A stretch of DNA of 23,479 nucleotides. It comes from Silene noctiflora. Its lineage: Eukaryota; Streptophyta; Magnoliopsida; Caryophyllales; Caryophyllaceae. The notes below the pieces were generated by a model that was not told the origin of the DNA, did no database searches, and saw nothing but the letters and a program-made list of their open reading frames with translations. Shown here piece by piece: positions 1-9,280 of the stretch; position 1 is the first letter of the stretch; each line of letters opens with the position of its first letter. The position numbers and the translations under genes were made by a program. The stretch is taken from the NCBI GenBank assembly GCA_009801015.1, contig VHZZ01000021.1:324199-347677 (forward strand). Reading direction: 5' to 3'.

Positions 1-119
1 CTTGTGACGGATACCTTTTTGTCTCACAAAATGTCCATGAGAGGAGAGAGGAAAGCACATGGGGGTGTCCCCACCTTGTCCCCCCTATTCGTTTTGTGAG
101 TGGCATTATCCGTCACAAG
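1..119. mobile_element. MITE-like element with 'cttgtgacggata' terminal inverted repeats
   Basis: The left end reads cttgtgacggata and the right end (107-119) is its reverse complement, tatccgtcacaag. A further matching inner block, tcacaaaa near 24-31 against ttttgtga near 92-99, extends the inverted repeat to about 30 nt with small gaps. There is no coding potential. The terminal words recur in the two larger elements at 1091-1263 and 3542-3713, so this looks like a member or relative of that family. The left flank lies outside the window, so a target-site duplication cannot be tested. The superfamily (Mutator-like or other) is not decided here. Confidence 0.6.
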
Positions 120-1090
120 GATCCGACCCGTTACAAGGGAGACGCTTTAAAAAAAAAAAAAGAGCTAATTTTCTTGTCGTGGGTGTAAGTAGGACTCTAC
201 CATCAACATCATATTCCAATTCAAAAAGTAGGTCATAAGTCTATAAGACCTTGCTTTTAACATGTTTTAATACTTGATGGTAAACTAGACACGCACAATA
301 CATATATAACATACAAATATAATCGGAAAACAAAAAAAGTTAACAACGTCTATCATCAGATGATAATGAATCTCGGTATCACTTTTTTAATGGATTATAC
401 CTCACATAATTAAAACTCTCAATCACCAAGCACTATGTGGCCTTATACCTAGCAAAATCGAATGTGTAGTCTGTCTTACATGACCTGACTTGACCCTCGA
501 GCTGAGGATCTATAATCTAAACTGACTTCACCTTAATGTTTATTGTTGTACACTGAACACTATCTTTAATACCTTGATAATAATTTGCTCGAAATTCTGT
601 AAATTCGAGATTGACTTGACTTTCTTTTAACCTGGTTAATTCGTTTGTCAGCAGTGGCTGAATAGACTATATATCAGATGTAGTACATCTTATTGTGTAG
701 TTTCTGAGTTTTATAATAAAATTTTTGAATTTTGTTTTAAATATTATGAGTTTAAATATAAAGTTTTTGAGTATGTTCACTTTAAACATAAAACTAAAAA
801 AATACAATATTGTTTAGGAAAAATGCTTGTATGTTCAATAACTAAAAGGGTTTTAGGTTATACATCAGATGCGTAATCTTTTTTCTCATTGCGAGGTCGA
901 CATCACCTATCTGATTTTCCCTTTTTTTTTAAAAAAAAAAACCACAAAAGTTAAAAAAGACTACAAAATATCTCCTTTTCAAATCTTAAAAAATCCAACA
1001 AAAACACTCCTAAACCATGAAATGATGGAAAAACCAACGGTCGTTAAGCAGTTACTTTCCATTCATAATATCTTTTCTTACTTTCTCTAA
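120..1090. other. AT-rich intergenic sequence, no gene seen
   Basis: This stretch is strongly AT-rich, with runs of A and T. It has no convincing open frame, splice-linked exons or RNA gene. The open frame at 869-1090 is low-complexity (Lys and Phe from A and T tracts) and is not supported. Confidence 0.5.
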
Positions 1091-1263
1091 TTAAAGACGG
1101 ACACTATTCTTTATAAATTAAAGACGGATAATATTCCTCTCACAATATCACAAGTAAAAGAGTAAGTGGGGTGCTTTATTTAATTCCCATTTAATTTTTC
1201 ACTTGTATATTATAAGAGGTGCACTAACCGTCTTCAACTTGTGACGTATAGTGACGTCTTCAA
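1091..1263. mobile_element. 173-bp MITE with long nested terminal inverted repeats (copy 1)
   Basis: The left arm begins ttaaagacggacactatt, then repeats aaagacggataatatt and ends in ctctcacaatat. The right arm, read in reverse complement, begins ttgaagacgtcactatac, then gaagacggttagtgcacc and ends in ctcttataatat. The arms pair over about 55 nt each, leaving a short non-coding centre. The element at 3542-3713 has the same architecture and nearly the same length. It sits about 380 bp upstream of the start codon of the small-protein gene. Confidence 0.65.
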
Positions 1264-1581
1264 AAAGTATTTGTGATCTTTTCTATCCACAAATAAAATT
1301 CCAACATTTGTTTCCAATAAATAAACTGGGCCCGGTTCGGCCCGTACAAATTGGACGGCGAAAGGTGCCGACAGTCCGTTAATATACCAACCTTCTACCC
1401 ACATAAACCAAACACGTGCCAAACTCTCATTGGTTTAAATCTCCTTTAATTTATCACCAATTATTTAATTACTTTATTTCTCCCTACATTTACTTCATTT
1501 TTCATGCTTTCTTTCTTCAGTTTGTTGGGGGAGTTTTGTATTTTTGACATTTCCTAATTTATCCCTTCTAATTAAAGGGGT

Positions 1582-1588
1582 TATATAG
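1582..1588 (+). promoter_or_regulatory. TATA box candidate for the small-protein gene
   Basis: TATATAG lies 59 bp before the ATG at 1647, at the junction of AT-rich upstream sequence and a purine-rich leader. The spacing suits a plant core promoter with a short 5' UTR. An ACACGTG (ABRE/G-box-like) motif lies upstream at 1412-1418. This is a motif match only. Confidence 0.45.
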
Positions 1589-1646
1589 AGGGAGGAAGTA
1601 GGCTAGGAGGGTATTAAGGTAATTTTGTATCTACTTATCGTGTATT

Positions 1647-2831
1647 ATGGAGTATTATTGGTGGGAGAAGACGATTGTTTTGCCTGTGAGACGATTATGC
1701 CGCGGTTTTGCTTCTCGTTTCGGTCTTCGTAAGCAAGGTTAGTATTTTCATTTGTTATCGTTATCAGATACGTAATCTTTTTTCTCGATACTTAGTGGTG
1801 GAACTATATTATGTTAAAAATTGAGTGTTAATTTGTTAGGATTTTGTTCCGTCTAACAATAAATTCTGACTCCGTTTATTATGTTAAAAATTATGATTGT
1901 TTTTAACGTCTAGTATTAAATTTTACCCTTAATTTTCATAGCTATTAATTATGTGATCATGGATTCATGGCGGGTTTAGTTAAAGAAATGAAAAATATCT
2001 CATGATTAAAATACTGCTCACAAAGAATAAAAAAAGTAAATAAATGTCTGAAACGAAGGTATAATAAGTAATTTTGCCGAAATTTAATCGTGTAAAATTA
2101 ACCACGCGTTTTATTCCATCCATTTTTAAACAATTTTTAGGTTCGATTACCTGTCTCGACCTGTTTGCTACTAGATTTGGATTAAAATCTCTCTATAATC
2201 TTTTAACAAAAATAAAACAAAATTGGTATAAAACTATAATCTACATATAAAATGTTACTCCTATTACTAATTCGTGACGAAAAATGAATTAATTAAAAAA
2301 ATTTGACATAGTTAAAATATTTTCATAAAAAACACACCTCATGGAATTGATTATTATTTTTTTTATATAAAAATTCACGAGATAATTCTAAAATCTATAA
2401 GTAATATCGTAAAAATTAAAAGGTCTATATATACCGCGCATTTGTGCGGGATTTAGACTAGTCATCTATTAAGCGACTAGTCCTAAAATCGAGTTGATAT
2501 CTGGTATAATTTGATCTGGATTCAAGCCGTAAAGGATAATATAGACTCGACCCAACTCGATTTTACCACGATAAATTTTGAGAATTTATTAGATGATATC
2601 TAAAACTTATGCGACTTTTGGTTTGATGTTATACCAGGAGCGATTCTAATGCTAAGCCGAGAAGTCCAAGCTTGTGAATACGAAGATGTTCGGATAATGT
2701 GGGAGATGCTTCAGAAAACCGACACAGGTACTCGTCAGGTTACTCATTCCCAAACATGGATGAAGAACAAACGTTTTCGCAATGTATTTGCCTGGGCTAG
2801 ATGGAGTACATGCCTCAACAAAGCCTTCTGA
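1647..2831 (+). CDS. Small uncharacterised plant protein, 94 aa, two exons
   Basis: Exon 1 is 1647-1737 and exon 2 is 2638-2831, joined across a 900-nt intron with donor CAAG|GTTAGT and acceptor ATACCAG|GA. The phase-1 join gives an uninterrupted 94-residue protein. It starts MEYYWWEKTIVLPVRR, has a basic, small-residue stretch (RGFASRFGLRK, 19-29), then the acidic/aromatic block ACEYEDVRIMWEML (42-55), and ends in a Trp/Arg-rich tail (WMKN...AWARW). There is no signal peptide or transmembrane segment. The C-E-Y-E-D-V-x-x-M-W-E-M-L block looks to me like a conserved plant small-protein family of unknown function, but I cannot name it. GC content rises clearly inside both exons compared with the surroundings. 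A TATA box lies at 1582. The intron carries a Helitron-like element. Confidence 0.65.
2188..2461 (+). mobile_element. Non-autonomous Helitron candidate (274 bp)
   Basis: The 5' end tctctctataatc follows a host A (2187). The 3' end is ctag followed by a host T (2462). About 11 nt before the end there is a 7-bp hairpin, ccgcgca-tt-tgtgcgg, with one G-T pair. These are the three Helitron signatures: a 5' TC-rich terminus, a 3' hairpin close to CTRR, and insertion between A and T without target duplication. The interior is AT-rich and non-coding. It lies wholly inside the intron of the small-protein gene, in the sense orientation. Confidence 0.55.
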
Positions 2832-3541
2832 AATATGAATGGAATGATGCTCTTAGGCTTCGATACGTCCCCCTTGTTATCTCAAGTATGCTCGTCCATC
2901 AGCGGTTCCCCTGTTTGCGATGTTGCCTTAGGTGTAATTCAGTAAATATCGATAATAATTTCGCACCTGGAGATACACTCCTCCATCAATGTAAAAGATG
3001 AACTCATGGAGTGTAAAAATCTTTACCTGTCTTTTTTTCGGCTCGTATTTAACATCTTCTGTGGTGTAAACTCTATTTCATGTGATGTGAGTCCTCGCAT
3101 CCGGTTTAGTTTATGTGATGTATGTTACTCCGTACTTGTTTGTGGAATAACAATGTTTAACTCTGGCATTGAGAAGTACTTGTGTTTGTGGGGATACGAT
3201 AACCGACCTCTGTGATGTAGCTTGAACAACTGGTAAAGAAACGACAACTACAATAAACACGGTAAATATCCTAACTAGTATGCGAACAACAACCGCCACA
3301 ATAAACAGGGTAAACATCCTCGGGTTTGTTGATAGGGGACTTGGGTTGTACCCGTAAGTTGTAATCAGAACAAATTCAATTCCATGCCTGAAATAAACTA
3401 ATCCGAACCTATTTTGAATGGCCTTCCAAGGTCGGGCAACTGTACGAGATAACTGAGGTCGTTTCTACTTTCTATCATATGAGCGAAATTTGAAAGTGAG
3501 GCACAAATAAGCCACAACATTTTCAACAACAAAGCGTCTTG
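2832..3541. other. 3' flank of the small-protein gene, no further gene seen
   Basis: The first part is probably 3' UTR. The short open frames on both strands here (2801-3001, 3006-3215 and 3111-3317) have no recognisable domains, splice partners or codon bias, and I do not support them as genes. Confidence 0.4.
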
Positions 3542-3713
3542 CTTGTAACGGACACTATCCGTCACAAGCCGAAGACGGATAGTGTCTCTCTCACAATAAG
3601 GCAAGTGGGAGGACAAGTGAGGGGAAATGGAGCAACCAATGGATGATGTCACTTGCATATTGTGAGAGGGGCACTGTCCGTCTTCAGCTTGTGACGGATA
3701 GTGCCTGTCTTCA
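3542..3713. mobile_element. 172-bp MITE with long nested terminal inverted repeats (copy 2)
   Basis: The left arm holds cactatccgtcacaagc, then gaagacggatagtg, then ctctcacaata. The right arm carries the same blocks inverted, with only scattered differences, giving inverted repeats of about 55 nt. The centre is about 60 nt of non-coding sequence. Length and block order match the element at 1091-1263. The outer words also match the element at 1-119. It lies between the small-protein gene and the 3' end of TIM9. Confidence 0.7.
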
Positions 3714-3930
3714 ATGAGAATTTGTATTTCAACAATGGAAACATGCGATTATTGACACGAATATACGTCTGGAAGAACTAGAATGGTTTAATGTTCAAAC
3801 TGCAGGCTTTGGTACAAGAATCCTACAAAAATGAGAGGGAAAAAACTTATCCAGCATATTAGAGCTCTGAAAAGGAGTAAATTCGTGACGAAGTAATGAA
3901 CGCTTGTGTTTTTGCTTATTATGTAATAAA

Positions 3931-3952
3931 GCTAGCTAGCTAGCTGGCTGGC
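3931..3952. repeat. (GCTA)n / (GGCT)n microsatellite beside the TIM9 stop codon
   Basis: A tract of gctagctagctagc followed by tggctggct directly abuts the minus-strand stop codon at 3953-3955. It therefore begins the TIM9 3' UTR. Confidence 0.8.
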
Positions 3953-6900
3953 TTAATCTTGAGTGGCAGCACCTTGGTTCAGCTCAGCAAACCTCAAGCC
4001 CACACGCATTGAGTGCTTCAAGAACTTCTCTGCACACCGCTTAACACATGTCTCCTCATGCTTGTCTAGGGTTTTACGTTTAAAGGTGTCAACGCAGTCG
4101 GTGAAGCATCTCTCCACCAGAGAATTGTACATCCTTAGACTGAAATAGATGAGTCCAAAAACAAAATTGATATCAGAATGTGATTTATAAAGGTCGATAT
4201 GCACTTGAAATGTACAGGACGTTTCAACTTCTCTCATACAATCATAATGCAGTTAACAAATGCCTTCTCTTATCGAGAAAGAAATCCAAATAAAAAACGA
4301 AACTAAAGGGGAAGAAAGGTGACAAAAGCCATCAAGTAATCAACAAAAATATACACCAATGCTGTCATCAAATCTGTTGAAAGCAAGATAACCATCAAAG
4401 CAAAATTTAACTAACCAAGAAGGTTTGGTGGGAACTTAGAAAAGATAATAACCAAGAAGGTCGGGCCTTGTATACTACTCCGTATTTGTTTCTGAAATAC
4501 GAGTAATTAATTCTTTCCCATTTCTATTTTGCACGCTTTCATATTGAGCAATGAGCATACCTAAATCTGCTCAGTGCTCAAGGCAATGCAATGCTTCCTA
4601 CTCGTCTGACCCTGACATGCTAATTTGAGCCTTGCCTGAAAACATCGAACTGATCTCAATACAATCTATGTTACTATGACTCTCCCTACTATGTTGCATA
4701 CCCATTTCGACACTCAACATTTGGACGAGTGTATTATACTTAGGCCGTTCCTCTTAAGCCATAAGCATCTTTAACATAACATAGACAATGGTCAAATACG
4801 AGCACGCATGTCAACTACTTCTCTTTGACTCTTATCGCCATAGTATATGTTATTAATGAAACATCGAAAAACATCATCAATACACAACCAAGTGAGAAAA
4901 ATAAGTCATTGTGAAACAAGTTGCAACAACAATTTCTTCCTCAACTACCTAACCATAATAATAATATATGCTAAGCATTCACAACATACCGCACATTCTA
5001 TTTCTGATACAAGTGAGAGCAATGAGTACAAAACAACCATCAGCTCACTCCATGTTCCATTCCAGAGAAGTTGAAAGCGTTCTTCTGGTTATGACAATCG
5101 CCTAGAATATTTAAGAAGCATTCTAACATCACTCTTTGTTTACTCTATTAAAGTTCCGCTCTTTTCTTAAGCCTTCTATAAAGCAACACATTTGCTTTCT
5201 AGTAACTCCGTAGGTTTCCATTTCCAATCAAGCCTAACATTCCACTATATTTGGCTTTACAATATAATGAAACAAAAATACTCAGTTCTTCCATAGTTCC
5301 ATGTCTCTCTCCCCTCCCTAACAAAATCACTCTACCACAAAGTGGGTTTAACTTAACATAACCCGCTCCATATCACACTAACACAACCATGGTTTAAAAT
5401 CCCGTCATCAAGCAAATATTAATCTTTCAACACCCTAATTATATTAATACATTACTTCTTCCCAGAACCATCAAATATTCAATTTTGTAATCCAATCCAA
5501 TCCAAAATTTCTGCTTTCAAATCCCGAAACCCAATTAACGTCAATCCACACAGAACAACGCCCATAAGCTAATAAAAATTAACAAAAGAGCCCGTCTTAA
5601 GATCATAACCAAATAACTAATAACCAACCATCTCCTCTTATACTCCATCTGTCTCAATCATTTATTTACATTCGATTAAAACACCCTCCCAATGAATAAA
5701 AAACATAAAACAATTAATTGCGACGGAAGGAGTAAACACTAACCCAATATGATTACTATCATTTACAAGCACAAGAATTATCCACAATAAAATATAACAT
5801 TTGGGTAATGTTTAAAACTAGCAATTTAACAAAGTTCTTCTGATTATCAATTTAAATATTTAAGAAGCATTCTCCCTTCACTTTTTGCTTACCCTATTAA
5901 AGTTCCACTCTTTTCTTTAGTTTTCTATAAAGAACCACATTTGCTTTCTAGCAATTCTATTGGTTTCCATTTCCAATTCAGCCAAACATTCAACTCTACT
6001 TTGGCTTTACAATATAATAGAAAGAAAAAAAAAACTCAGTAAACTATTCAAACTAACCATATAGTGATATAAAACTGATCTATGCAAATATTGATACGTT
6101 TTCTTATTACAGGTCATTTGGAATAAACGTCATTGTATTATTGACATAAAGTTGTGTGCATCTTACCCCTATAGGCCACAATGGACTCTACGAGGGGCTT
6201 ATGTGGCATGATGTTCTACATATGTTTTCTCTTTCTCAGCTATGCTTTCCTACTTCAAACAAGAGTTCATTTCTCATTAGCTAAGTTTACTTCACATGCT
6301 CAAACAAGTCACTCTACCACAAAGCGGGTTTAACTTAACATAACCCGCTCTTCCATGCCCCCCTCCCCAACTGATTTGAGCTTTTATCGGTGAACAATGC
6401 CATACGGAAAAGATAAGCAAAAAGGCAAACATTCAAGATTACTAATTCATTATTCAATCCATCCCTCTGACAATTCTAACTAATGTTTCCTCAGAGCTTT
6501 CCTCGGCAGTTAAACTAGTGCAACATCAAATGCTGATATGCTCCATATTACACTTACACAATCACGATTTAAAATCCCTTCATCAAGCAAGTATTAATCT
6601 TTCAACACCCTACTTATGTTAAAACAAGACATCTTCCCAAAACCATCAAATATTCAAACTTCTAATCCAATCCGATCCAAAATTTCTGCTTTCAAATCCA
6701 GAAACCCAATTGAAGTCTGTCCACAAAGAGCAACACTCGTAAAGTCATAAACACTAACAAAAAGCTAAACAAAACAGCCCATCTTAAGCTCATAACCAAG
6801 ATAACTACTAACCAATTACCTCCTCTTACACTCCATCCGTCTCAATCATTTACCTTCGATTAAAATACTCTCGCAAAGAATAATAAAGATAAACAATTGA

Positions 6901-7218
6901 CTGCGACGGAGGGCGTAAAACCTAACCCAATAACATAGTATGAACAAATCAAATACAACTCTTAACTAACAATTAGTCAACTACAAGCACAAGAATTCTA
7001 CACAACAAAATACAACATCTGGGTAATGTTTAAAACTAACAACTTGACAAAATTTATAACTTTAAATCATCAATATAAATTATGAATGCTATAAATTCAA
7101 AAATAATTGAAAAAAAAAAAGACCTGTCACGGATCTGAAGTTGCTCGATCATAGCACCCATTTTCAACTTGTCTTGTTCAGGTAAATTTTCCAGGTTTTC
7201 CAGCATGCCTTTGTCCAT
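3953..7218 (-). CDS. TIM9: Mitochondrial import inner membrane translocase subunit TIM9
   Basis: There are two exons: 7124-7218 (start ATG at 7218) and 3953-4139, with a 2984-nt intron. The donor is GACAG|GTC and the acceptor TTTCAG|TCT. The product is 93 aa, the usual length for plant TIM9. Small Tim proteins form hexameric Tim9-Tim10 chaperones in the intermembrane space that escort hydrophobic carrier precursors from TOM to TIM22. The family signature is complete: twin CX3C motifs at C43-x3-C47 and C63-x3-C67 with 15 residues between, forming the two disulfides oxidised by the Mia40 relay. The C-terminal FLKH-MRVG-RFAELNQ block is characteristic of TIM9 rather than TIM8, TIM10 or TIM13. 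There is no cleavable presequence, as expected. An in-frame intronic extension upstream of exon 2 (to 4237) is read-through and not coding. The promoter side shows a telo-box at 7306-7314. Confidence 0.95.
5079..5833. repeat. Tandem duplication inside the TIM9 intron, unit A
   Basis: Unit A starts gttcttctggttatgac and ends gtttaaaactagcaatttaac(aaa). It is followed without a gap by unit B at 5834, which starts gttcttctgattatc. Shared blocks occur in the same order in both units: agaagcattct, attaaagttcc, tttgctttctag, the ctctaccacaaag block, taatctttcaacaccct, aaatttctgctttcaaatcc and gggtaatgtttaaaact. Unit A lacks two stretches (about 440 bp in total) that are present in unit B. Confidence 0.75.
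5643..5732. mobile_element. Stowaway-like MITE in TIM9 intron, unit A
   Basis: The element has TA target duplications (5641-5642 and 5733-5734), a left end ctccatctgtctcaatcattt and a right end cgacggaaggag. These match the CTCC(C/A)TCCGTC-type termini of Stowaway (Tc1/mariner) MITEs. It is about 90 bp and non-coding. The same element recurs in unit B. Confidence 0.6.
5834..7051. repeat. Tandem duplication inside the TIM9 intron, unit B
   Basis: Unit B is the second, longer copy (about 1.22 kb) of the intronic duplication. It repeats the unit A block order from gttcttctgattatc to gggtaatgtttaaaact. Extra sequence lies around 6050-6300 and 6360-6540. Many scattered substitutions show that the duplication is not recent. 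Confidence 0.75.
6831..6915. mobile_element. Stowaway-like MITE in TIM9 intron, unit B
   Basis: The left end is ctccatccgtctcaatcattt and the right end gcgacggagggcg, followed by TA. It occupies the same place in unit B as the 5643-5732 element in unit A, so the insertion preceded the duplication. Confidence 0.6.
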
Positions 7219-7305
7219 CTTTAGATACCCTTCTGTTGAATGTGCAAGAGGAGAAAGAGAATGATGGATGAGTTTTGTTGGAAATTTGGGGGTTTTGTTG
7301 AGAAA

Positions 7306-7314
7306 TTAGGGTTT
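7306..7314 (-). promoter_or_regulatory. Telo-box upstream of TIM9
   Basis: TTAGGGTTT on the plus strand is AAACCCTAA on the TIM9 strand, 88 bp before its ATG. Telo-boxes are common in promoters of plant ribosomal-protein and other growth-related genes. This is a motif match only. Confidence 0.5.
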
Positions 7315-7419
7315 ATATTTTTATGAGCGGTGATTTCCGGGTATACCCTTTACTCTTGTGATGGTTCACTTGGTTTAGTTCAACCCTACCTACAACTATT
7401 ATCTTTGGTGCGCACTAGG

Positions 7420-7942
7420 TAGACCTCGCAAACAGGTCGGAACGTGTCGTGTTCGTGTCAATATTAAACGGGTCACCACTATCCCAACCCTAATCCGACC
7501 CAATTATATAAACGAGTCATTTGTCTCAATCCTAACCCAACCAATTTAATTTTTCTATAACCCAACCCGACCTATTTAACCCATTTATCTTTAAGCAGAC
7601 CACTTTTAACTCACTTAAACCGTTTAATTCAATAAACTAATACAATAAACTATGTTTTATAACCCTATTATCCAAAAAGTGATGAATGGGAAATGCTAAT
7701 TTTAAGTTGTTTGTGGAATTATTGACTAAAGCTAAATATATTATTTACAATTTTAAATAAATGGGTTATTCGTGTCGGGTTTGTGTCAAAAGACATCAAC
7801 CCTGACCCGACCCATTTAAGTTTCGAGTCGTGTTGTGTTAACCCAATTATTTAAATGGGTCACAACGTCTTGACCCTAACCCACTAATTTTGTGTCTGGT
7901 TCATGTCGTGTTTTCGGGTCGTGTCAGCAATTGCTGCCTCTA
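7420..7942. mobile_element. Degenerate hAT-type MITE rich in 'gggtcgtgtc' words
   Basis: The left part reads tagacctcgcaaacaggtcgg, followed by gtgtcgtgttcgtgtc. The right part holds ggttcatgtcgtgttttcgg and ends gctgcctcta. The ends form an imperfect inverted repeat, and inner acccgaccc and gggtcgtgtc words are repeated in both orientations. An 8-bp target duplication is only partly matched (gcactagg against gcaccaaa). The interior is AT-rich and non-coding. Confidence 0.45.
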
Positions 7943-8132
7943 GCACCAAAGAAATCTTAGACTCGAAGTTTAGAAATCATGGACTCATGCGATAAATACT
8001 CTACAAGGTTACTCTTGGATAGACTTCAACATAGGTCACCAATAAATTCCACCTAAGAGAGCAAGATTTAACGAGTAGACACTACCATTGCGAACAACTG
8101 TGTTAACTTAAGATGGCTCACATTGTGTCTTT

Positions 8133-8603
8133 TAGGGCTAAGAATCGGTCCAAGACCGGACCGAACCGGAAATAAAAATTTAATGGACCGAAGACCGGAC
8201 CAAACCCGAATTATTTGGTCGTCCGGTCCGGTCTTGGACCGAAATGGACCTAAAAACAGTTTTTTTATTGTTTCGTATACGATAATTACATTTTAATTCC
8301 GTTAAATAAAATGTATTTAAATAACTAAACGACGTTTTTAATGAAAATCATTGATAATACTAATTTATTATGTCTTTGGAAGATAAAATGTTAATTTCGT
8401 TTATAATATTTTAATGATTAAACTTTAAAACATGAAATTTGGTCTATTCGGTCCGGACCTAAATTAACCGGTCTTGGACCGGATCGGATCGAAGACCGAA
8501 ACTTGGAAAAATGAGGACCGAGGACCGGACCAAAATAATTCGGTTCGGGTTTGGTCCAAACCGGTCCATTTTTTCGGCCCGGACCTAAATTTGCTCACCC
8601 CTA
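8133..8603. mobile_element. hAT-type MITE with 'ggtccggtc' subterminal repeats
   Basis: The left end is tagggctaagaatcggtcc and the right end ggacctaaatttgctcaccccta, an imperfect inverted repeat of the TAGGGGTGAGCA hAT-MITE type. Target duplications are gtgtcttt (8125-8132) and ttgtcttt (8604-8611), 7 of 8 identical. Both subterminal regions are packed with ggtccggtcttggacc-type palindromic words in both orientations, as is usual for hAT transposase-binding repeats. The AT-rich middle has no transposase. Confidence 0.75.
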
Positions 8604-9045
8604 TTGTCTTTTCTTTCTGCATAACTAAAAATAATAATGTAGTTTTGGTTTTGCACCGTAGATATTAATAAAGATGATGATTATGTAAGATTGTGAAATC
8701 TCAAACCTTACCTACATGGTAAAAACACTAATTATTTGGGGTTGAAATCGAATAGGTTAACTCCTGAAACGACCCTAAACACGTGGCAAAAAAACCAGGT
8801 AAAAATAGAAATTTGGCTCGTTACAACCTCCCAAATGGTTTAAAATTGAAGTATACAATACACGATTTTAAGGAGTATGCGGGTCCCCGAACAAAAATGT
8901 CCGGAAACCACACGGAAAGTTCCTAGGTCAGACAAATCAACCAACCACCCAAATTTTGAGGAGTAGCGGAGGACATTTAAGGGCGTCGATATGCAATAAA
9001 TCAGATTCAGACTATAACCCAAAATTAAAATAACCCAATTACACT

Positions 9046-9088
9046 GAAATCTTAACCCAACCCAACCCAACCCAACCCAACCGAACCC
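9046..9088. repeat. (AACCC)n short tandem tract
   Basis: About six consecutive aaccc units followed by aaccgaaccc lie about 200 bp upstream of RPS29. It resembles degenerate telomere-like sequence but is not the TTTAGGG repeat itself. Confidence 0.75.
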
Positions 9089-9205
9089 ATACCTGACACG
9101 ATCCTAGGGAACGGAAGGGCCATTTTTCAGCTCCATTTTACAACTATTTATCCCCACAACTCTCACATTTCATCCCCCCACAAAAAATCAATCCACCACA
9201 CAATC

Positions 9206-9213
9206 TAGGGTTT
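9206..9213 (+). promoter_or_regulatory. Telo-box upstream of RPS29 (distal)
   Basis: TAGGGTTT (AAACCCTA on the other strand) lies 75 bp upstream of the RPS29 start codon, in a pyrimidine-rich leader typical of plant ribosomal-protein genes. Confidence 0.6.
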
Positions 9214-9245
9214 CCCCAAATCTCAAACCGCCGCAATTCATTTTC

Positions 9246-9253
9246 TAGGGTTT
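9246..9253 (+). promoter_or_regulatory. Telo-box upstream of RPS29 (proximal)
   Basis: This second TAGGGTTT lies 35 bp before the ATG, 40 bp from the first. Paired telo-boxes support coordinated ribosomal-protein expression. Confidence 0.6.
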
Positions 9254-9280
9254 TTCATCATCAATCAGTAAAACACAATC

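Larger units (their letters stand above)
7219..9280. other. Divergent intergenic region between TIM9 and RPS29
   Basis: About 2 kb separate the two start codons. The region holds a telo-box near TIM9, two hAT-type MITEs (7420-7942 and 8133-8603), an ACACGTGGC motif at 8779-8787, an (AACCC)n tract and two telo-boxes near RPS29. The open frames at 8474-8668 and 8840-9070 fall in transposon or low-complexity sequence and are not genes. Confidence 0.6.

Noticed and set aside
869..1090. 73-codon plus-strand open frame
   Set aside because: It is made of A and T tracts giving Phe and Lys runs, with no domain, splice partner or codon bias.
3398..3658. 86-codon minus-strand open frame
   Set aside because: It overlaps the inverted-repeat MITE at 3542-3713, and its protein shows no family signature.
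3931..3952. Possible regulatory hairpin in the TIM9 3' UTR
   Set aside because: gctagctagc is self-complementary only because it is a simple tetranucleotide repeat.
4140..4237. Alternative upstream start for TIM9 exon 2
   Set aside because: It reads into the intron. The proper N terminus is encoded by the exon at 7124-7218, which joins in frame and gives the normal 93-aa protein.
4478..4508. Small inverted repeat tactccgtattt...aaatacgagta in the TIM9 intron
   Set aside because: It is only about 30 bp, with no target duplication, and too short to assign to an element family.
8474..9070. Open frames between the hAT element and RPS29
   Set aside because: One lies in the subterminal repeats of the hAT MITE. 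The other runs over an (AACCC)n tract and AT-rich sequence.
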